Translations under genes and position numbers: made by a program
Notes under the pieces: generated by a model
What the model was told of the DNA's origin: nothing
Seen by the model: only the letters and a program-made list of their open reading frames with translations
Databases searched by the model: none
Assembly (NCBI GenBank): GCA_964016875.1
Contig: OZ024721.1
Span: 39,242,210 to 39,306,209, forward strand
Source of the DNA: Fallopia convolvulus
Lineage: Eukaryota; Streptophyta; Magnoliopsida; Caryophyllales; Polygonaceae
Direction of reading: 5' to 3'
Length of the DNA: 64,000 nt
Shown here: positions 32,145 through 44,919 of the stretch, piece by piece
Layout of the letters: each line of letters opens with the position of its first letter
Numbering within the stretch: the first letter of the stretch is position 1

Positions 32145-34561
32145 TCAGAGAATGGTCGGTACCGACCCACCATGGGGGTCGGTAGGCTTCTCGTTGATGC
32201 TTTTAGCGACCTCATTTGTGGCAGTATTGAAGCGAAACTCGACCTTCTCTTCTCCAATGTCAAATGTAAGTAGTACCTTTCTAACATCAACTCTTGCCCC
32301 TGCGGTGGCTAAGAATGGCCGTCCAAGAATGATTGGCACCATAGGGTCTTCTGGCATCTCCATCACTATGAAGTCATTGGGAACAAAGAATTTTCCTACT
32401 TGCACAGGAACATCCTCTACGACTCCAGTGGCTTTGACGCATGATCCATTTTCCAAGTAGAGATTCATATTGACATGTTCCAGCGGTCCCATATTGGCTT
32501 TGGATCAAATAGAGAGTGGTAGGAGACTGGCACTGTCACCTAAATCACAAAGAGCTTTAAAACGACGAGTTCCAATACCAATAGTAATAGCAAACTTAAC
32601 TGGGTCGCCTAGCTTCTCGGGGAGCTCCAACAACCTCACCTCATCCGTTAGCTCTGACATTGATCGCTTCCTAGATAAAATCTCCTTCAAAAACTTAGTA
32701 TAAGCAGGCATTTCATTCAAGGCCTTGGCGAAAGGAATGGAAAGATTCAAGCCTTGAAGCAACTTAACGAAGCGCTTAAAATTTCCTTTCGTCGAGTCCT
32801 TGGGTTTGTTAGAAGGGAAAGGAAGTACCTTAGATCGGGATTGAATAGAAGTAGAAGGGTTAGAAGACTTACCTGGTGAAGGGTGGTCGAGCTCGACCCT
32901 GGTTGGGTCGGTCGCCTCTTCTTCCACATTATCAACATCCTCAGGATCGACCCATGAGGGGGTCATGCTCGACCCTAAATGGGTCGTGCGCGATCCTAAA
33001 TGGGTCGGTCATGGGGCTTGTTCCTTCTCTTTATGCTCGGGTGGCTCGGGCAACGCCTTGCCACTCCTTAGGTGCATGGCTCGGATTTCACCATCGCCTG
33101 TTCGACCTCTTGGATTCTCGTTGGGGTGGCCCGAGAGTTGTCCATGAGGTCTCGGGATTATAGTAGCTAGCTGGCCAAGTTGGGAATCGACATTCTTTCT
33201 CCATGAGTCAAATTCTCCAAACCTTGCATGAACACCTTTCATTTGCGTAGTAAGCTCAACTCGTACTCTATTAATGTCAGCTCGGACTCCGTTGATTCCT
33301 ATTTGCAGCCCTTGCACCCATGATGGTAGCTCTTGATAGCCCGGAGGACGGTAGGGAGGGGGACGTTGCTCTTGTTGAGGAGGTTGGCTTCCTTGCATTG
33401 GTTCGTAATTAGGATTGCCCCAAGATGGATGAGCGTTGTTCCTCCCTGCATAGTTGTTTTGGTTCCTATAGGAACCTCTCATGTAGTTCGCCTCCTCATA
33501 AGCCTCGGCGGCTCGCACTTGCTGCAAGTTAGTGTAATTGGAAGTAGTATGGGCAGAAGACCCGCATTCTTGGCAAGATTGAGAAGATTTAAAGTAACTT
33601 ACTTGCTTTTTCAATCGGTTGATCTCATCCTGCATGAATTGGAACTTCACATCCCGATCAACCACATCGGATTGTGGTTCATAAAGCTTCCTCTCCGTCG
33701 GCTTAGCTTGTTGGGTACCGTACATGGCATCATAGTTGGTTAATTTGTCCAACAAAGCCCAAGCTTGATCGGGATCCATCTCAATGAACCCGCAATCGGT
33801 GTGAAGGTAGATTGTTTCCTTTGTAGCGGCATTAATCCCCTAAAAGAATATCTCCTGAAGCACATATGGTGGTTGTCCATGAGTAGGACATTGCCAAAGA
33901 AGTTCCTTAAACCGCTCCCAAGTTTCCACAAAAGTTTCATTGGGAAGTTGATGATAAGAAGTGATGCGCTTTCTTAGCTCTGTAGTCTTGGTCGGTGGAA
34001 AGAACTTTGTCAGAAACAGGTCGTGTAAAGCCTTCCATGTATTAAACGACCTAGGAGGTAAGCTTTCAAGCCAAGTAAGTGCCTTTCCGGATAAAGACCA
34101 CTTGAACGCCATCAAGAGCACATATTCAAGTGACACGCCATCGGCATCGATGGTGTCACATAAGTCGGTGAAGTTCTTGATATGCTCCATGGGACACTCA
34201 GTGGGCTTGCCCTCAAATTGAGATCGCTTGATAAGAGTGATTAAATGAGACTTGATCTCAAAAGCACGCTCAATTTCAGGGAGGACAATAGCGGACTCGG
34301 GAACCCTAAATTCCGGATGCATGTATGCTTAGCATTCCTCGGGATACCGTTCAGTTGCTCCTAAAATCGTTGCGCAGCTGCAGCCTGAGCGTCGCGGTCC
34401 ACTCGCATGCGCTGCATCTCAGCGCGAAGTTCCTCCATTTGACGAGCAAGAGTCTCAGCGTCAGCCATTGCTCGTTTGTCTCTGAAACGTCGATGGAAGG
34501 ATCTTTCGGGTTCGCTGTCGTAGTCAATCGCAAAAGTTCTCCGGGAAAAACATGATGGCAT
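32145..34561 (-). pseudogene. Athila-type gag-protease frame with stops
   Basis: Gag forms the particle; protease would cut the polyprotein. N-terminal piece (34561-34361) has a coiled-coil-like TLARQMEELRAEMQRMRVD. After one frame change the frame runs from 34322 to 32145 without shift, broken only by stops at 33840-33842, 33009-33011 and 32505-32507. Landmarks are the gag core (TWKALHDLFLTKFFPP, TFVETWERFKELLWQCPTHG), and DPDQAWALLDKLTNYD. A zinc knuckle has its last Cys changed to Tyr (CQECGSSAHTTSNY). Then come KALNEMPAYTKFLKEILS and the protease site FKALCDLGDSASLLPLSI, and MEDPMVPIILGRPFLATAGA-like sequence. Such long frame conservation implies recent activity or trans use. Confidence 0.88.
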
Positions 34562-34662
34562 ACACTGCGACCAAAGACAAAGAAAACAAAATTAGAAAAC
34601 AACAAAAGGGTAAGGGCTAGTCCCAAACCCAAAAATCAACTAAACTAGGAACTATTGCACAC

Positions 34663-34680
34663 TCCCCGGCAACGGCGCCA
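34663..34680 (-). other. Primer-binding site matching tRNA-Asp
   Basis: The minus strand reads TGGCGCCGTTGCCGGGGA, complementary to the 3' end of plant tRNA-Asp. It begins six bases inside the 5' LTR boundary (34687). This site is usual for Athila/Tat elements and fixes the orientation. Confidence 0.92.
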
Positions 34681-34686
34681 ATTTTT

Positions 34687-37231
34687 TGAAGGGTTTCTTG
34701 AACAAATAAATCTATATTCAAGACCCCGCTGAGTATAGTGGAGTCAGGTTCGTCCACGGGAATGAGAATAGTGCTAAAGATTAGTCGATAAACTACGAAA
34801 AGCAAGGAAATAACGAGCAAACAACGCCAAGACCGAACCGAAGTGGGTCGGTCTTGGGCACAATAACACACGAACGAACACAAACAAGAGCTAGGGTTCG
34901 AGCACGACTTTAGTAGTCGAGATCAAAGCAAAGACAAGAGTTTTAATCAATATAAAAGACAAATCCTAGGGCTAGGGCAACCACAACAACAATCATACAT
35001 GCTTCCAACAAGAATTCACAATTATCATGCAATTTAGATCATAGAAGAGTCAACTTTCGCAAACAATTCAAGTTATTCAATCAACTTTCGCAAATTAAAC
35101 AACTTTCTATCTATCCTTCAACCTAGGAATATCAACTTTCGCAAATAATCCTATTAGAACTAATCAAGCAATCAACTTTACACTTTCGCTTTTGGGGTAA
35201 TCGTAAGATATGCCTCAACTATCGCAAAGGAATTTAGCACAAGATAGATAAATATGATCATTAAGCATAGAAATTATGAATTCATATTTTTAGACATGCA
35301 TGATTATGTTGGGTTTTCACCCAACCCTAGAATTTAAGAAAACTACTCACTCATGGCAAAGAGAGACGAAAACATGATTCAAAACAAACCGAAATTCAAA
35401 TAAAACTAAGAAGAAATCTTACAAAAAGTCTTAACCTTGTTCTCCAATTCTCCCTCCAAATAACCAAAAAGCGGAATCTTTAAACTAAGGGGTTTAACCC
35501 CCTTTTATAGAAGAAAAGGAGCCCTAAATTAACTAGGAAACAAGATAAAACAACCTTCCTAAAATACAAAGATATAATAATCCATAAGATCTCGGAATAA
35601 TGACAAAGTCGGCGCCACACACGACCCTAACAGGGTCGAGTCTGGGTCTTGTTCTCTAACTTCCTTAGCTTGGCTCGTGTACGAACTAAATTAGCCCGAT
35701 ATTGGGTCGATTTCTTTGCCTTCCTCTTGTTCTCACTCTCCTTGGCCCTTCTTCCTTAGCTCATCCACTCTAATCTTCCTCATAGCTTGTCCACCTTCTC
35801 TTGCAATGCTCCAAACTCTTCTTCCAAGCTCCAAAACACCTACAAAACGACACAAAAGTTGCGTAGCTTCCGAATCTCAAGGAAATACGAAAACTAAAGC
35901 AAAAAGACTCAAAAACATAAGACTCAAGCATGAAAACCACTCAATCTAATCTATCTAGACACTAAAAACCCTACATTAAAAGCGGACATCAAAACACCCC
36001 ATACTTAGACTTGCTTGTCCTCAAGCAATAATCATGCAAAATCAAGACCAATAACACAATCTTCAAGCATAGCCTTTGTCAAAACATTTTAAACACAAGT
36101 GAAAAAATAGACAAGTAATTTTAACGTCATCACATATGTATGAATCTCAAGCGTAGGCAATCACAATCCAACCTCACAAGGGATATTAATGTGTTTCTCT
36201 CAACTCTCATGTGTTTAGGCTATTAATATCAACTCTCAACTCAATCTTTATGCAACATCTACTTCATCATTGAGACTTATATCACCAATCTCTCTACCTA
36301 GAGAAGTCAAAACACATAAATCATCATAAGAACTTAGGCTCAATGAAATCTTCATAGAAGCTTCCATTCGGCCGGGTTGTAATGGGGCTTGGTAATAACA
36401 TTAGGTAGGGAGATATTTTGGCTATGTGGTGCTAATAATATCCGGGAATCAAAGACTCCTAAAAACTCAGATTTACCAAAACACTAAAAAGATAACCAAA
36501 CTCTTTCTTTTCTTTATGCACTTTTCCTTTCACTCACCCATTTATTCCAATTTATCTTGCTTACAAACAACAAGGAAATTTGGATCATGCACACTTTTCA
36601 TTATCCAACTCTTTCTTCACTTTCTTTTCCTCCCTTATGATCTTCATTTTTTTTCTGCGGGAGGTCGGCCGAATCTGCATTTTTTTTTCTCTTTGTTTTC
36701 CCCTTTCTTTCCACTTCTTTTGTATGTGCATACAGGGAACCAAATTCCTTTTACATAGCAAACTGCAAGATTCTCAAACACCCAACCCAAAATTACCCCA
36801 CACTTGAACCAATACAACTCACTCAACAAAACCATCACAACAACCAATAATAAGTCCTAATCCCCGGATAGGGTCAAGCTTTATTGGATAGGAAATAATT
36901 TTGTGAAGCTAAAAATAAAAGGCTTCAAGGCTCAAATTGGCTTCAAAAAGTGGATAATGTAAGGGTAGATATGGATAAATAAGGCTTATGAAAAATAAGT
37001 TCTTAATCATAATTAACATGCATGAACAAACTCATAGCGGCTTTAAGAAATAGATAACCATATCAATAACAAGAGATAAATGCATAAAGAGAGCAAATCA
37101 CACATATAAAGAAGATGGATTTTATGAAGATCTCCCTATAAGGACAAAATTCCTCACTAGGTAAAAATTTTGTTGGATTGCAATTACTTCCACTTCAGAC
37201 ATATGCTCAATTTCATCACAAGTCAATTTTC
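34687..37231 (-). repeat. Right (5') LTR of the gag-protease element, end-truncated
   Basis: It begins TGAAGGGTTTCTTG and follows the left LTR to 37231, where sequence changes abruptly to a minisatellite. The portion 34687-35717 differs from the left LTR at more than 30 sites and two deletions. The portion 35720-37231 is almost identical to it. Confidence 0.88.
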
Positions 37232-37640
37232 TTAATGTTGATGAATGAGTTGAGTTGATTAAAGTTGATTAAAGTTGATGAATGAGTTGAGTTGATTAAT
37301 GTTGATGAATGAGTTGAGTTGATTAATGTTGATGAATGAGTTGAGTTCATTAGTTTGATTGTTATTTTTTTTAATGTTGATGAATGGTTTGAGTTGATGA
37401 ATGAGTGGAGTTGATTAGTTTGATCGTTTGATTGTTGTTATTGTTTAATGTTGATGAATGGGTTGAGTTGATGAATGAATTGCGTTGATTAGTTTCATAG
37501 TTTGATTGTTGTTTTTGTTTAATGTTGATGAATGGGTTGAGTTGATGAATGAGTTGAGTTTATTAGTTTGATAGTTTGATTGTTGTTCTTGTTTAATGTA
37601 GATGAATGAATTGAGTTGATTGATGTTTGAGTTTATTAGT
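37232..37640 (+). repeat. Minisatellite of GTTGATGAATGAGTTGA units
   Basis: Short units (GTTGATGAATGRGTTGAGTTGAT) occur about a dozen times. From 37340 on they are arranged in a longer cycle of roughly 75-80 bp ending in TAGTTTGATTGTTGTT. It lies in what should be intron or leader DNA upstream of the Transposase_24 ORF, next to the truncated LTR. Confidence 0.85.
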
Positions 37641-38505
37641 TTGATAGTTTAGTTGGTTATTTAGTTGATGAAATTGTTGTTAGATATATAACTATGATGA
37701 TGTTGTTCTCGTTGATAAATGAGTTGTCGTTGGTCTTGTTGTTGTTGTTGTTGAAATAAAATTAGGTTTGAATGAGTTGATAAATTGTTGAATTTTGTGT
37801 TTTTGGTTAGTATGGCCCAAGATAGACGTAGAGGTAGACACATGCCTCGTCCAGAGGATGTTCCGGCGGTCGAGGCGACGTCCAACACATCTACTCCGAT
37901 ACGTGAGAGTGACACTCTCGAGCGCCTGAGTGTAGAGGAGAGTGTTGGCGGACATTCAGATATGTCGAACGACACGCAGTCGGGTTGTTGCATACCCATA
38001 GGTTGTCCTCGATCGCGTGGGACGGACCCCAATAGGGTTGAGGAGCTCACCGTAGTTTCCGGCATGTAAGTGTTTTTTCAATTCTGTCAATTATGTTTTA
38101 TTACTATTTTAGGTATAACATATATTTTCAAGAATTAGTACGTTGGAGCCTTCTCAAGCCGTGTCGAGGTGGTCGACGTTCGTGACCACCAACCAGCCCG
38201 ATCATCGAGCTTCGGAGTTCCACCTCGCGAGCGAGGAAACCCGGGCTCCTTGGTTTCAAAATTGGGGGGGGGGAGATTTTCTTTAGTTATTTTGCAATTT
38301 GTAATATTTACCAATATATTTTTTTCGTTTCAGTCTCACTTCCTAGGGACGAGACCCAGCCTGACATGAATGCCACAACCACTCGTGAGCTATGGGAGAA
38401 GCAAGTGAAGAAACGGTACGATGACATGGTTGGAAAGTGTCGTCGAGCAAAGACAAAACCATCTAGGCTAGAGTCGGCGCCTTGGAACCTATGGATGGCG
38501 GGTTG

Positions 38506-41472
38506 TGTAATAATTGTGGTTTTTAAGGATACTTTTGAATTTTTCTCGAATATCCTTTTTAACCTCTTTGTCCGTTTTAACGCTTAATCCAATATTTTTG
38601 TTGGAATTTAAATCCAAGAAAATTAAAAGTGATATCCTAAAATCATAAAGAAATAATTTTATGGATCGATGTGAATTCTAGGATTTTTCAGTGGAAAAAG
38701 AATATTTATTGGATAAGCCGTCTTTTTAATTATGTATTGTAAAGGATTTAAAATACGAAACGCATGTCTTAAAAATTGAGGGTAGCGTGATAAAATCATG
38801 GAAAATTGATTTTATTGGTTTACATAATTTACGGGACGTTTTGTATTTAGTAAGTTTTTCCACCTGAGGTACATAATTTTACCGCTTTAACGCGGTTCCC
38901 GTTCCGAAACGAGAAATTCTTTTTGCCTTCAATTACTTAGTGAGGGAGGGAAGCCTGACTTTTGTGGTTTTTGTTCGGCTCTTTTGGATAGAATTCAGAA
39001 GGGAGAGTTCGAGAAAGAGGTTCAAGGGCGACGGACTCGGCGATCAGATACTTCACCGCCGACAGCTTCCCACTTCTCCCGCCATCTCTGCCACCTCCTC
39101 ACCGTCTTCTCCTCACTTCCACATTCTTTTTCTGTTGTTCGTTAGCCACTGTAAACCAGAACCAATGAGAGAAATTAGGAAGAGCGACGTAATCGGGAGA
39201 ACCGAACTCATCACCGCCGGTAATCTTCTCTGCCCTGTCCACCACCTTCTTCCCCGCCTTCTCTGCCCCTCTCATCCTCTTCCTCTCGCTGATAGCTGGG
39301 CACGTTGCTGCTGCACCAGAAATCAGAACCAGCGAAAGAAACAAAACGGAACGACAAGCGCGGGAAGAAGGATTTGAATCGTTACCGCCGGCAGTCACCC
39401 ACTGCTCCGACCACCACCCACCACGAGGGTCACCCCCGGGCAACACCCAGCCACCCTTGGGCTTGGGGATCGAGCCACTATTGAGCCAAACGAGCCATGG
39501 GCTCAAGTGAAGGTATTTACGATCGAAATTAATTAGCGGGTAGGTTGCGGAGCCACCGTAAGGACCTTTCGGTTCCGCTTTGCTAATTAAATATATGGCT
39601 TTTATAATCTTGACGTTGATATGGTCTCACAGGTTCAAACCGCTCGGAAAACGGATGTCCGGATCTTCAGTTATAGCGAATACAAGTTGTAACATCGATT
39701 GGCAGGTAAAGGACTTCGGACACTTACTCAGGATTTGTTGTTAATCAGTTTGATCCGAGATTTGGTCACCTTTAAGAACCGTTACTCATGAACAATTTTT
39801 ATTTAGAAAATTGTTTCAAAAGTGAAACGGTTAGTTAGTTATAAATTCGCCAAGATGGCTCCTTAAAGTATGATAACTAAGGATTATTTATGAATCGATA
39901 TTCGCAAATCAAATCGTTTATCCATTAGGAAGTTGTAGGAGTTGAGAATACAACTAAGAAATGTATCCATGAGCTCGTTGTTGAGAAATCTTTTGTTATA
40001 TTTGATAGAAGGGTGATAAAGATTAATGTTGAATTGCTAAGGACGTTGAGCACGCCTTCTAAGGCAAGTGGACGATTCTCTCTTGCGTTATGGTTATTAA
40101 TGAGGAATTGAATTCCATTTGATCCTTATGTTGGGAATAATTTGTATGTTGAATAAAGTTTGATACGTTGTTATTTTGTTAGAAATAATGACCATGTCGT
40201 TATTTCAGTTTTTACGCTAGAACTGAACTTAGGACCGTTGTATGATTAGATGTCTCATCCTGAGACATTGTTGTGAAGTAAGATGGTAGAGACGGGAGTT
40301 TAGACTCCAAGATATCTCTTTAGTGGTCCTGTGCTGAAACATTGTTGCAAAATAGGTAGTCCAGGGGTAGGAGCCGAGTCTCCAATGACCTCTTTATAAC
40401 AAAGTCTGTATTGGGGGACGTAGCTTGCTAGCGTATCCCAATATTGGAGTCATGACTCATGTCTCGCTTCATGTTGAAGGAGGACAATGGTGCACTCTAG
40501 CTAAGTGCAAAAGGAACTGATGTGGATCAAGTGGTCACGGATGAAATAGGCCCTATCACCCTGTCGACATCAGTTATAAGGAATTTATCGGCAGCAGTTG
40601 GGTCGATTAAAAATTATTTAAATGAAGGTGTAATATGAAAACCATAAAGTGAAGAGAGTGCGATACGCATGGTAATGTATATGAATGGTTAGTTTTTCTG
40701 ATAACCATTCTTGCTCCTGATTAAGAATGATTCTTAATCAAACTTTGATGAAGTTAAGCCGATTAGTCGTTGAAGACGGTTGTGAATGGTGAGTGGTTAG
40801 TATAAGTTTCCATTAATCGTTCATGCTTCTTAAAGGAACCACAAGCGGGTGTGTTCTCTCTCTTGATTATGCAAGTCTCCTTCTTATTCTCTATAAGACT
40901 ACTAACTGTTGGATCATAATCCGAGTCTAATCGGATTTGGATGTCAATATGTTTAGTTACAACCATAAGAACCAAGTTAGTTTCTCCGCTTGCTTAGTCT
41001 TTCATTAGACTAACTCGTCCATCTTCTTTTCTTTTGTATGGTCGGCTGGTGTCCACCGTTGGTATACGACACATCAGGCTCTTCTTGGAAGTGGATTAAA
41101 GAGGCGGATTCAAAGGTTTGAAACTCCAGAAGCTGAAGAAAGGTTTCCAATGGCTATGCTTGAATGAAGTTCTTGGTTAAGTTGCTGCAAAGCGAAGTGA
41201 GAAAGAAGTTAAGAACCTACGGAAAACTTTTTAAAGACTTTGTTCAAATAGAAGGTTGTTCTATTTATTTATTCTGTTTAAGTTAAGGTTTGTATAAGAC
41301 CTTTTACTTGTTTTTCCGTTGTAATATTTAACTTAATTTTGTTAGGTTTTAAATGGTTTCTTTTACCTTGTTCTAGTATGTTCTATCAGGTTAAAGTCTT
41401 GGGTAACTCTAGTTTAGTCCTAATCGGGGTTACTGGCGGTAATACCTCTAGGGTAAGTAAGGGTGTGTTACA
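38506..41472 (+). repeat. 5' LTR of the 10.9-kb gypsy element
   Basis: 2967 bp, TGTAATAATTGTGG to GGGTGTGTTACA. Open frames inside it (38940-39506) recur in the other LTR and code for nothing recognisable. Confidence 0.95.
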
Positions 41473-41475
41473 AAA

Positions 41476-41488
41476 TTGGTATCAGAGC
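41476..41488 (+). other. Primer-binding site, initiator tRNA-Met type
   Basis: TTGGTATCAGAGC starts three bases after the 5' LTR. TGGTATCAGAGC is complementary to the 3' end of plant initiator tRNA-Met, the commonest LTR-retrotransposon primer. Confidence 0.93.
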
Positions 41489-44400
41489 TAAAAGTTCCTA
41501 TGTCTTGCTTAAGACTTTCATCTTCTATATAGAATTATGGAGAATTCTATATGGGCGATATCATAGAACCATTATGGAAAATGGTTAAGTTGCAAGGGTA
41601 AACTCTAGAAGTGATAGAAAGAGAAAGAGGAACAAGTTACTAATAACTTTTGAGAAAAAGGTCTTGTGATGGACGTTTGAGACCTTGGAAATGAGAGTGG
41701 ATTACGAGAAGGATCCATAGTAAGAGCATGTGAAGATTTTCTTGGTTGAACCGGTTCTAGATCAAGTTCTCAACCGATTCGCTCTCTTCTTTCAAGAGTT
41801 TGAAGTATATGTACTCTTGTTGTTAACTTTTGTGAAGTTTGAAAACCAAATAGTATATTTTTTAAAGACTTCCTATTTAAAAAGTTTTTACTTTAGCTAG
41901 TATAATGAAGGATTCTAAGCTAAGAATCTTTCTTGAAAAGGTCATGATTTAAAGCTATGTGAAAGGGATTGGTAGTTTCCTTGTTTGAAATGTGTATGTT
42001 AATGCTTTGTTTGTAAAAAGGAAATCTTAAAGTCAAGTTTCTTTGAGACTGAAGTTATATGATTATGAATTCTTACAAAAATACTTTCTTAAAAACTCAA
42101 AGTTTTGAAGTTGAGTTTCAAGGGAAGTAGAAGTTGGAATCTCTACTTTTGGCCTTAAGATTGGAAAGTCTTGACATGGTTGGAGTGTTATGAAAGTTCA
42201 ATATGGATGGTGAGATGATATAAGAATATTGAAAAGAAAAGGATTATCTTTGGAAACTTTCTTCAACAAGTTGTGTTGGTAAGCCTATAGTATAGAATCT
42301 TGGATATTCTATATTAGCTATTGTTTGGAAGTGAGAATACGAGCTTTGAAGTGCTCTAGTGTTTGATTAATTAAATTGATAATCTAAGGGAAATGCAACT
42401 CAGTTTGAATCCGATTCAAACTCGGATTTCTATGTATGTGTATCCTTTAAGTTGAAAGGGATTGAAAATTCGAAACGACATGGTAATTTCTTGTGATTAT
42501 AGTAAGGAAGAAAGGAGGGATGTTGGTTCAGTTTAAACTGTGTAGAAGTGGTTACTCATCAAGGTTGTGATGGATAAGATGGATTGGTTGAAATGGATTA
42601 AACAAGTAGAAGTTCATCAATAATGTGTTTATATTCAATTAACCATTTAATGCAAGTGTTGATTGTTTGGGATGAATTATTGGTACTCAAGTGTTTAACC
42701 CCAGAAGGCTATTCTATTGGAATTTTGTAACATTATGCCAGTTTGGGATAAGGATATGAGACTTGAGATGTATAATCAAGCAGTATGGGAATTAATGCTA
42801 AAGACATTTCTAAGTTGTCAATGCTATGGGCTTATGTTTCTTCAAGGATAGAAACAATGAGGTTCAGGATTTAAAGAATTACTCATAGAATGATTTTGGT
42901 ATAACTATCTGTGTTCTGTAAACAGTTGAGAGGAAAATCTCAATCATACAATGTTATGATCAAAAAGGTTTAGACCATAACCCTAGAAAGTAATTTTAGC
43001 TATGGTTGGGTTCTGAAGATTATATATTAGTCAGATCCAATGCCTAAGGTGGTATAGTTGAAATTGTTAAGTGTTAGGTGATCTCCTAACAATAAGTTCT
43101 TCCCTTGAAAAGTGAGTTGAAAGTAAGATAATTAAAAGGAATATTTCATCTCTGCACAGGTGTGTGAGAAGAGAAGACAATAATGGAAGATTTCGATTTG
43201 TTTAACCAAGGTAGAATTTGGAAGGATCTCAAAAGGTTATGTGGAGCCATGTGCTTTCATATATGATAAGGAATTGGAAATTGAAAGAATTTCCTTATGT
43301 AAGGATAAAAAGTAGTAAATACTTTGGGATTGTTACAGAGTAAGTTTGTTTACCTTTGAATATAAAAGTTGAGATGAAGAGTAAGCTCCAGAAGATCTAT
43401 GGTTTTGGAGAGCAGATGAACTCAAGTTTTGAATTCTAGTGGGAAATCATTAATACCTCATCTTAAATGCAGTATGTCAAGATGATATACAAGTTGAGAA
43501 TGATATCAGGAGAATCAATGTTATAAGTATAAAGATGTTGAAATCTTTTCTTTAGTAAGGACTGCAAGTAAATAAATTCAAGTAATCAACCTTTTTATTG
43601 GAACTTGTAAAGTTAAGATGAGTTCTGACCAAGTCGTATCAAATGAGGATTTCTTCATACTATGGAGTACGGAAAAGTGTGTTATTGTATTGGAAATAAG
43701 AAAAGGTCAAGGTACGTCACCAGGAACTACCTTGAAGAAGAAAAGAAGTGTTATACTTCAAAAGGGAAGTGATGCGTTTAGAAACGAATTAGTTTGTCTT
43801 TGTTCCTTTGAGACTCATCTTTGATTTTGAGAAAAATTCAGATATGAATTTTTAAGGCAATGTTAGTTGTTAAAATGATTTGAGAGTAAGTGTTTTTACG
43901 GTTTTCATAGTGGTGAGTAAGAATGTGATTTGTCTTCCATCCTGATCACATGGTAACGCAAGATTACATGTCTTATTCCTATGAGAATGCAGTAAAGGAT
44001 TATGTTTATTTTATTTCCCATCCTAATCACATGGTGGAATAAGATCACATAATTCCTTGGGTTTTATATGAAATAAATAATTTGTAAGAATTACAAATAT
44101 TTGTCATAATTTGAGTAATGTGCAGTACTGTCTCGATAAGATTTTTAGAAGTAAGCATTTCCTTCCATGTAAAGTGTTTAAGCTAGACTTTAAGACTATT
44201 TTTATATGGTGTGTTGGTCATCTAAAGGATACGTGATTTCTTGGGTTCTAAAGAATGGTTTCTAGTATGAGTTGATAATCATATAAGTTTTTCTCAAGTA
44301 AAGTTATTGATATTCAAGGACGAGAGTTTTCTTGTATAGCAATTGCTATATCAGCTTCCTTGTAAAAATCTTTTGAGTTAACTCAGTATTGGCATTGTCT

Positions 44401-44919
44401 ACTATTTTAGTAGTATTGCCAATTGCTATATCTAATCTTGAGAATTTTGTTGCTCAATAAGTCATAATGTTACGTGAAGTCTAAACAGTTCTTTGATGAA
44501 AAAAAGACTGAAAATTATCAATGGAGACAATTTTGTTGTAAATTATTGGACTAAAGGTATTATTGTTCAATATGTTGGTATAGTAATGCGTAAGAGTGTA
44601 GTTTGAATTAGTTGATAGAGATAACTACTTTTGAATGTCAGTATGCTCAAGCTGATTTTTTGTTGAGAAAAGAATATAAGGGATTGACAAGATAGGTTAT
44701 TATCTTGTCATGTGTTGGATAAATCTCATATTCTTGGTTAAAGTAATACTGAGATTTTATCCCAAGAAAGGAAATTGAGTAAGGATTCTAAGTAATCCTT
44801 GTAAAGAAAGTTTAATAACCATGTTGACAATTAAATCAGTATTACAACTGAAATTGATTTGAGAAGGACTAAAAGTCTAGATTGAATGACAACAAGGTTG
44901 TGTGAATACCCTAGGATTT
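41489..44919 (+). other. Decayed gag-pol interior, no recognisable domain
   Basis: The stretch lies between the primer site and the integrase remnant, where gag, protease, RT and RNase H belong. I could not match any motif confidently in three frames, and open frames are all short. It is AT-rich with frequent stops. Confidence 0.5.

Larger units (their letters stand above)
28431..37231 (-). mobile_element. Athila-type LTR retrotransposon with gag and protease only
   Basis: It has direct LTRs at 28431-31295 and 34687-37231, and a minus-strand gag-protease frame between them. A primer site matching tRNA-Asp lies next to the right LTR, and a polypyrimidine (polypurine on the minus strand) tract lies beside the left one. 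Reverse transcriptase, RNase H, integrase and the Athila-type extra ORF are absent. Protease is followed within 0.45 kb by the GGGAGGCAACCC signature that normally comes after integrase. The element interrupts CACTA DNA. The right LTR is cut short by about 64 bp beyond the shared stretch of 31018 plus the rest of the left LTR (in all about 280 bp), so no target duplication can be matched. Confidence 0.9.

Noticed and set aside
34663..34680. Possible tRNA-Asp gene
   Set aside because: Only the 18 bases complementary to the tRNA 3' end are present, at the LTR edge. It is a primer-binding site, as is the tRNA-Met match at 41476.
38940..39506. 145- and 135-codon open frames, repeated at 46916-47462
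   Set aside because: Inside the two LTRs of the 10.9-kb gypsy element, overlapping on opposite strands, with no recognisable domain.
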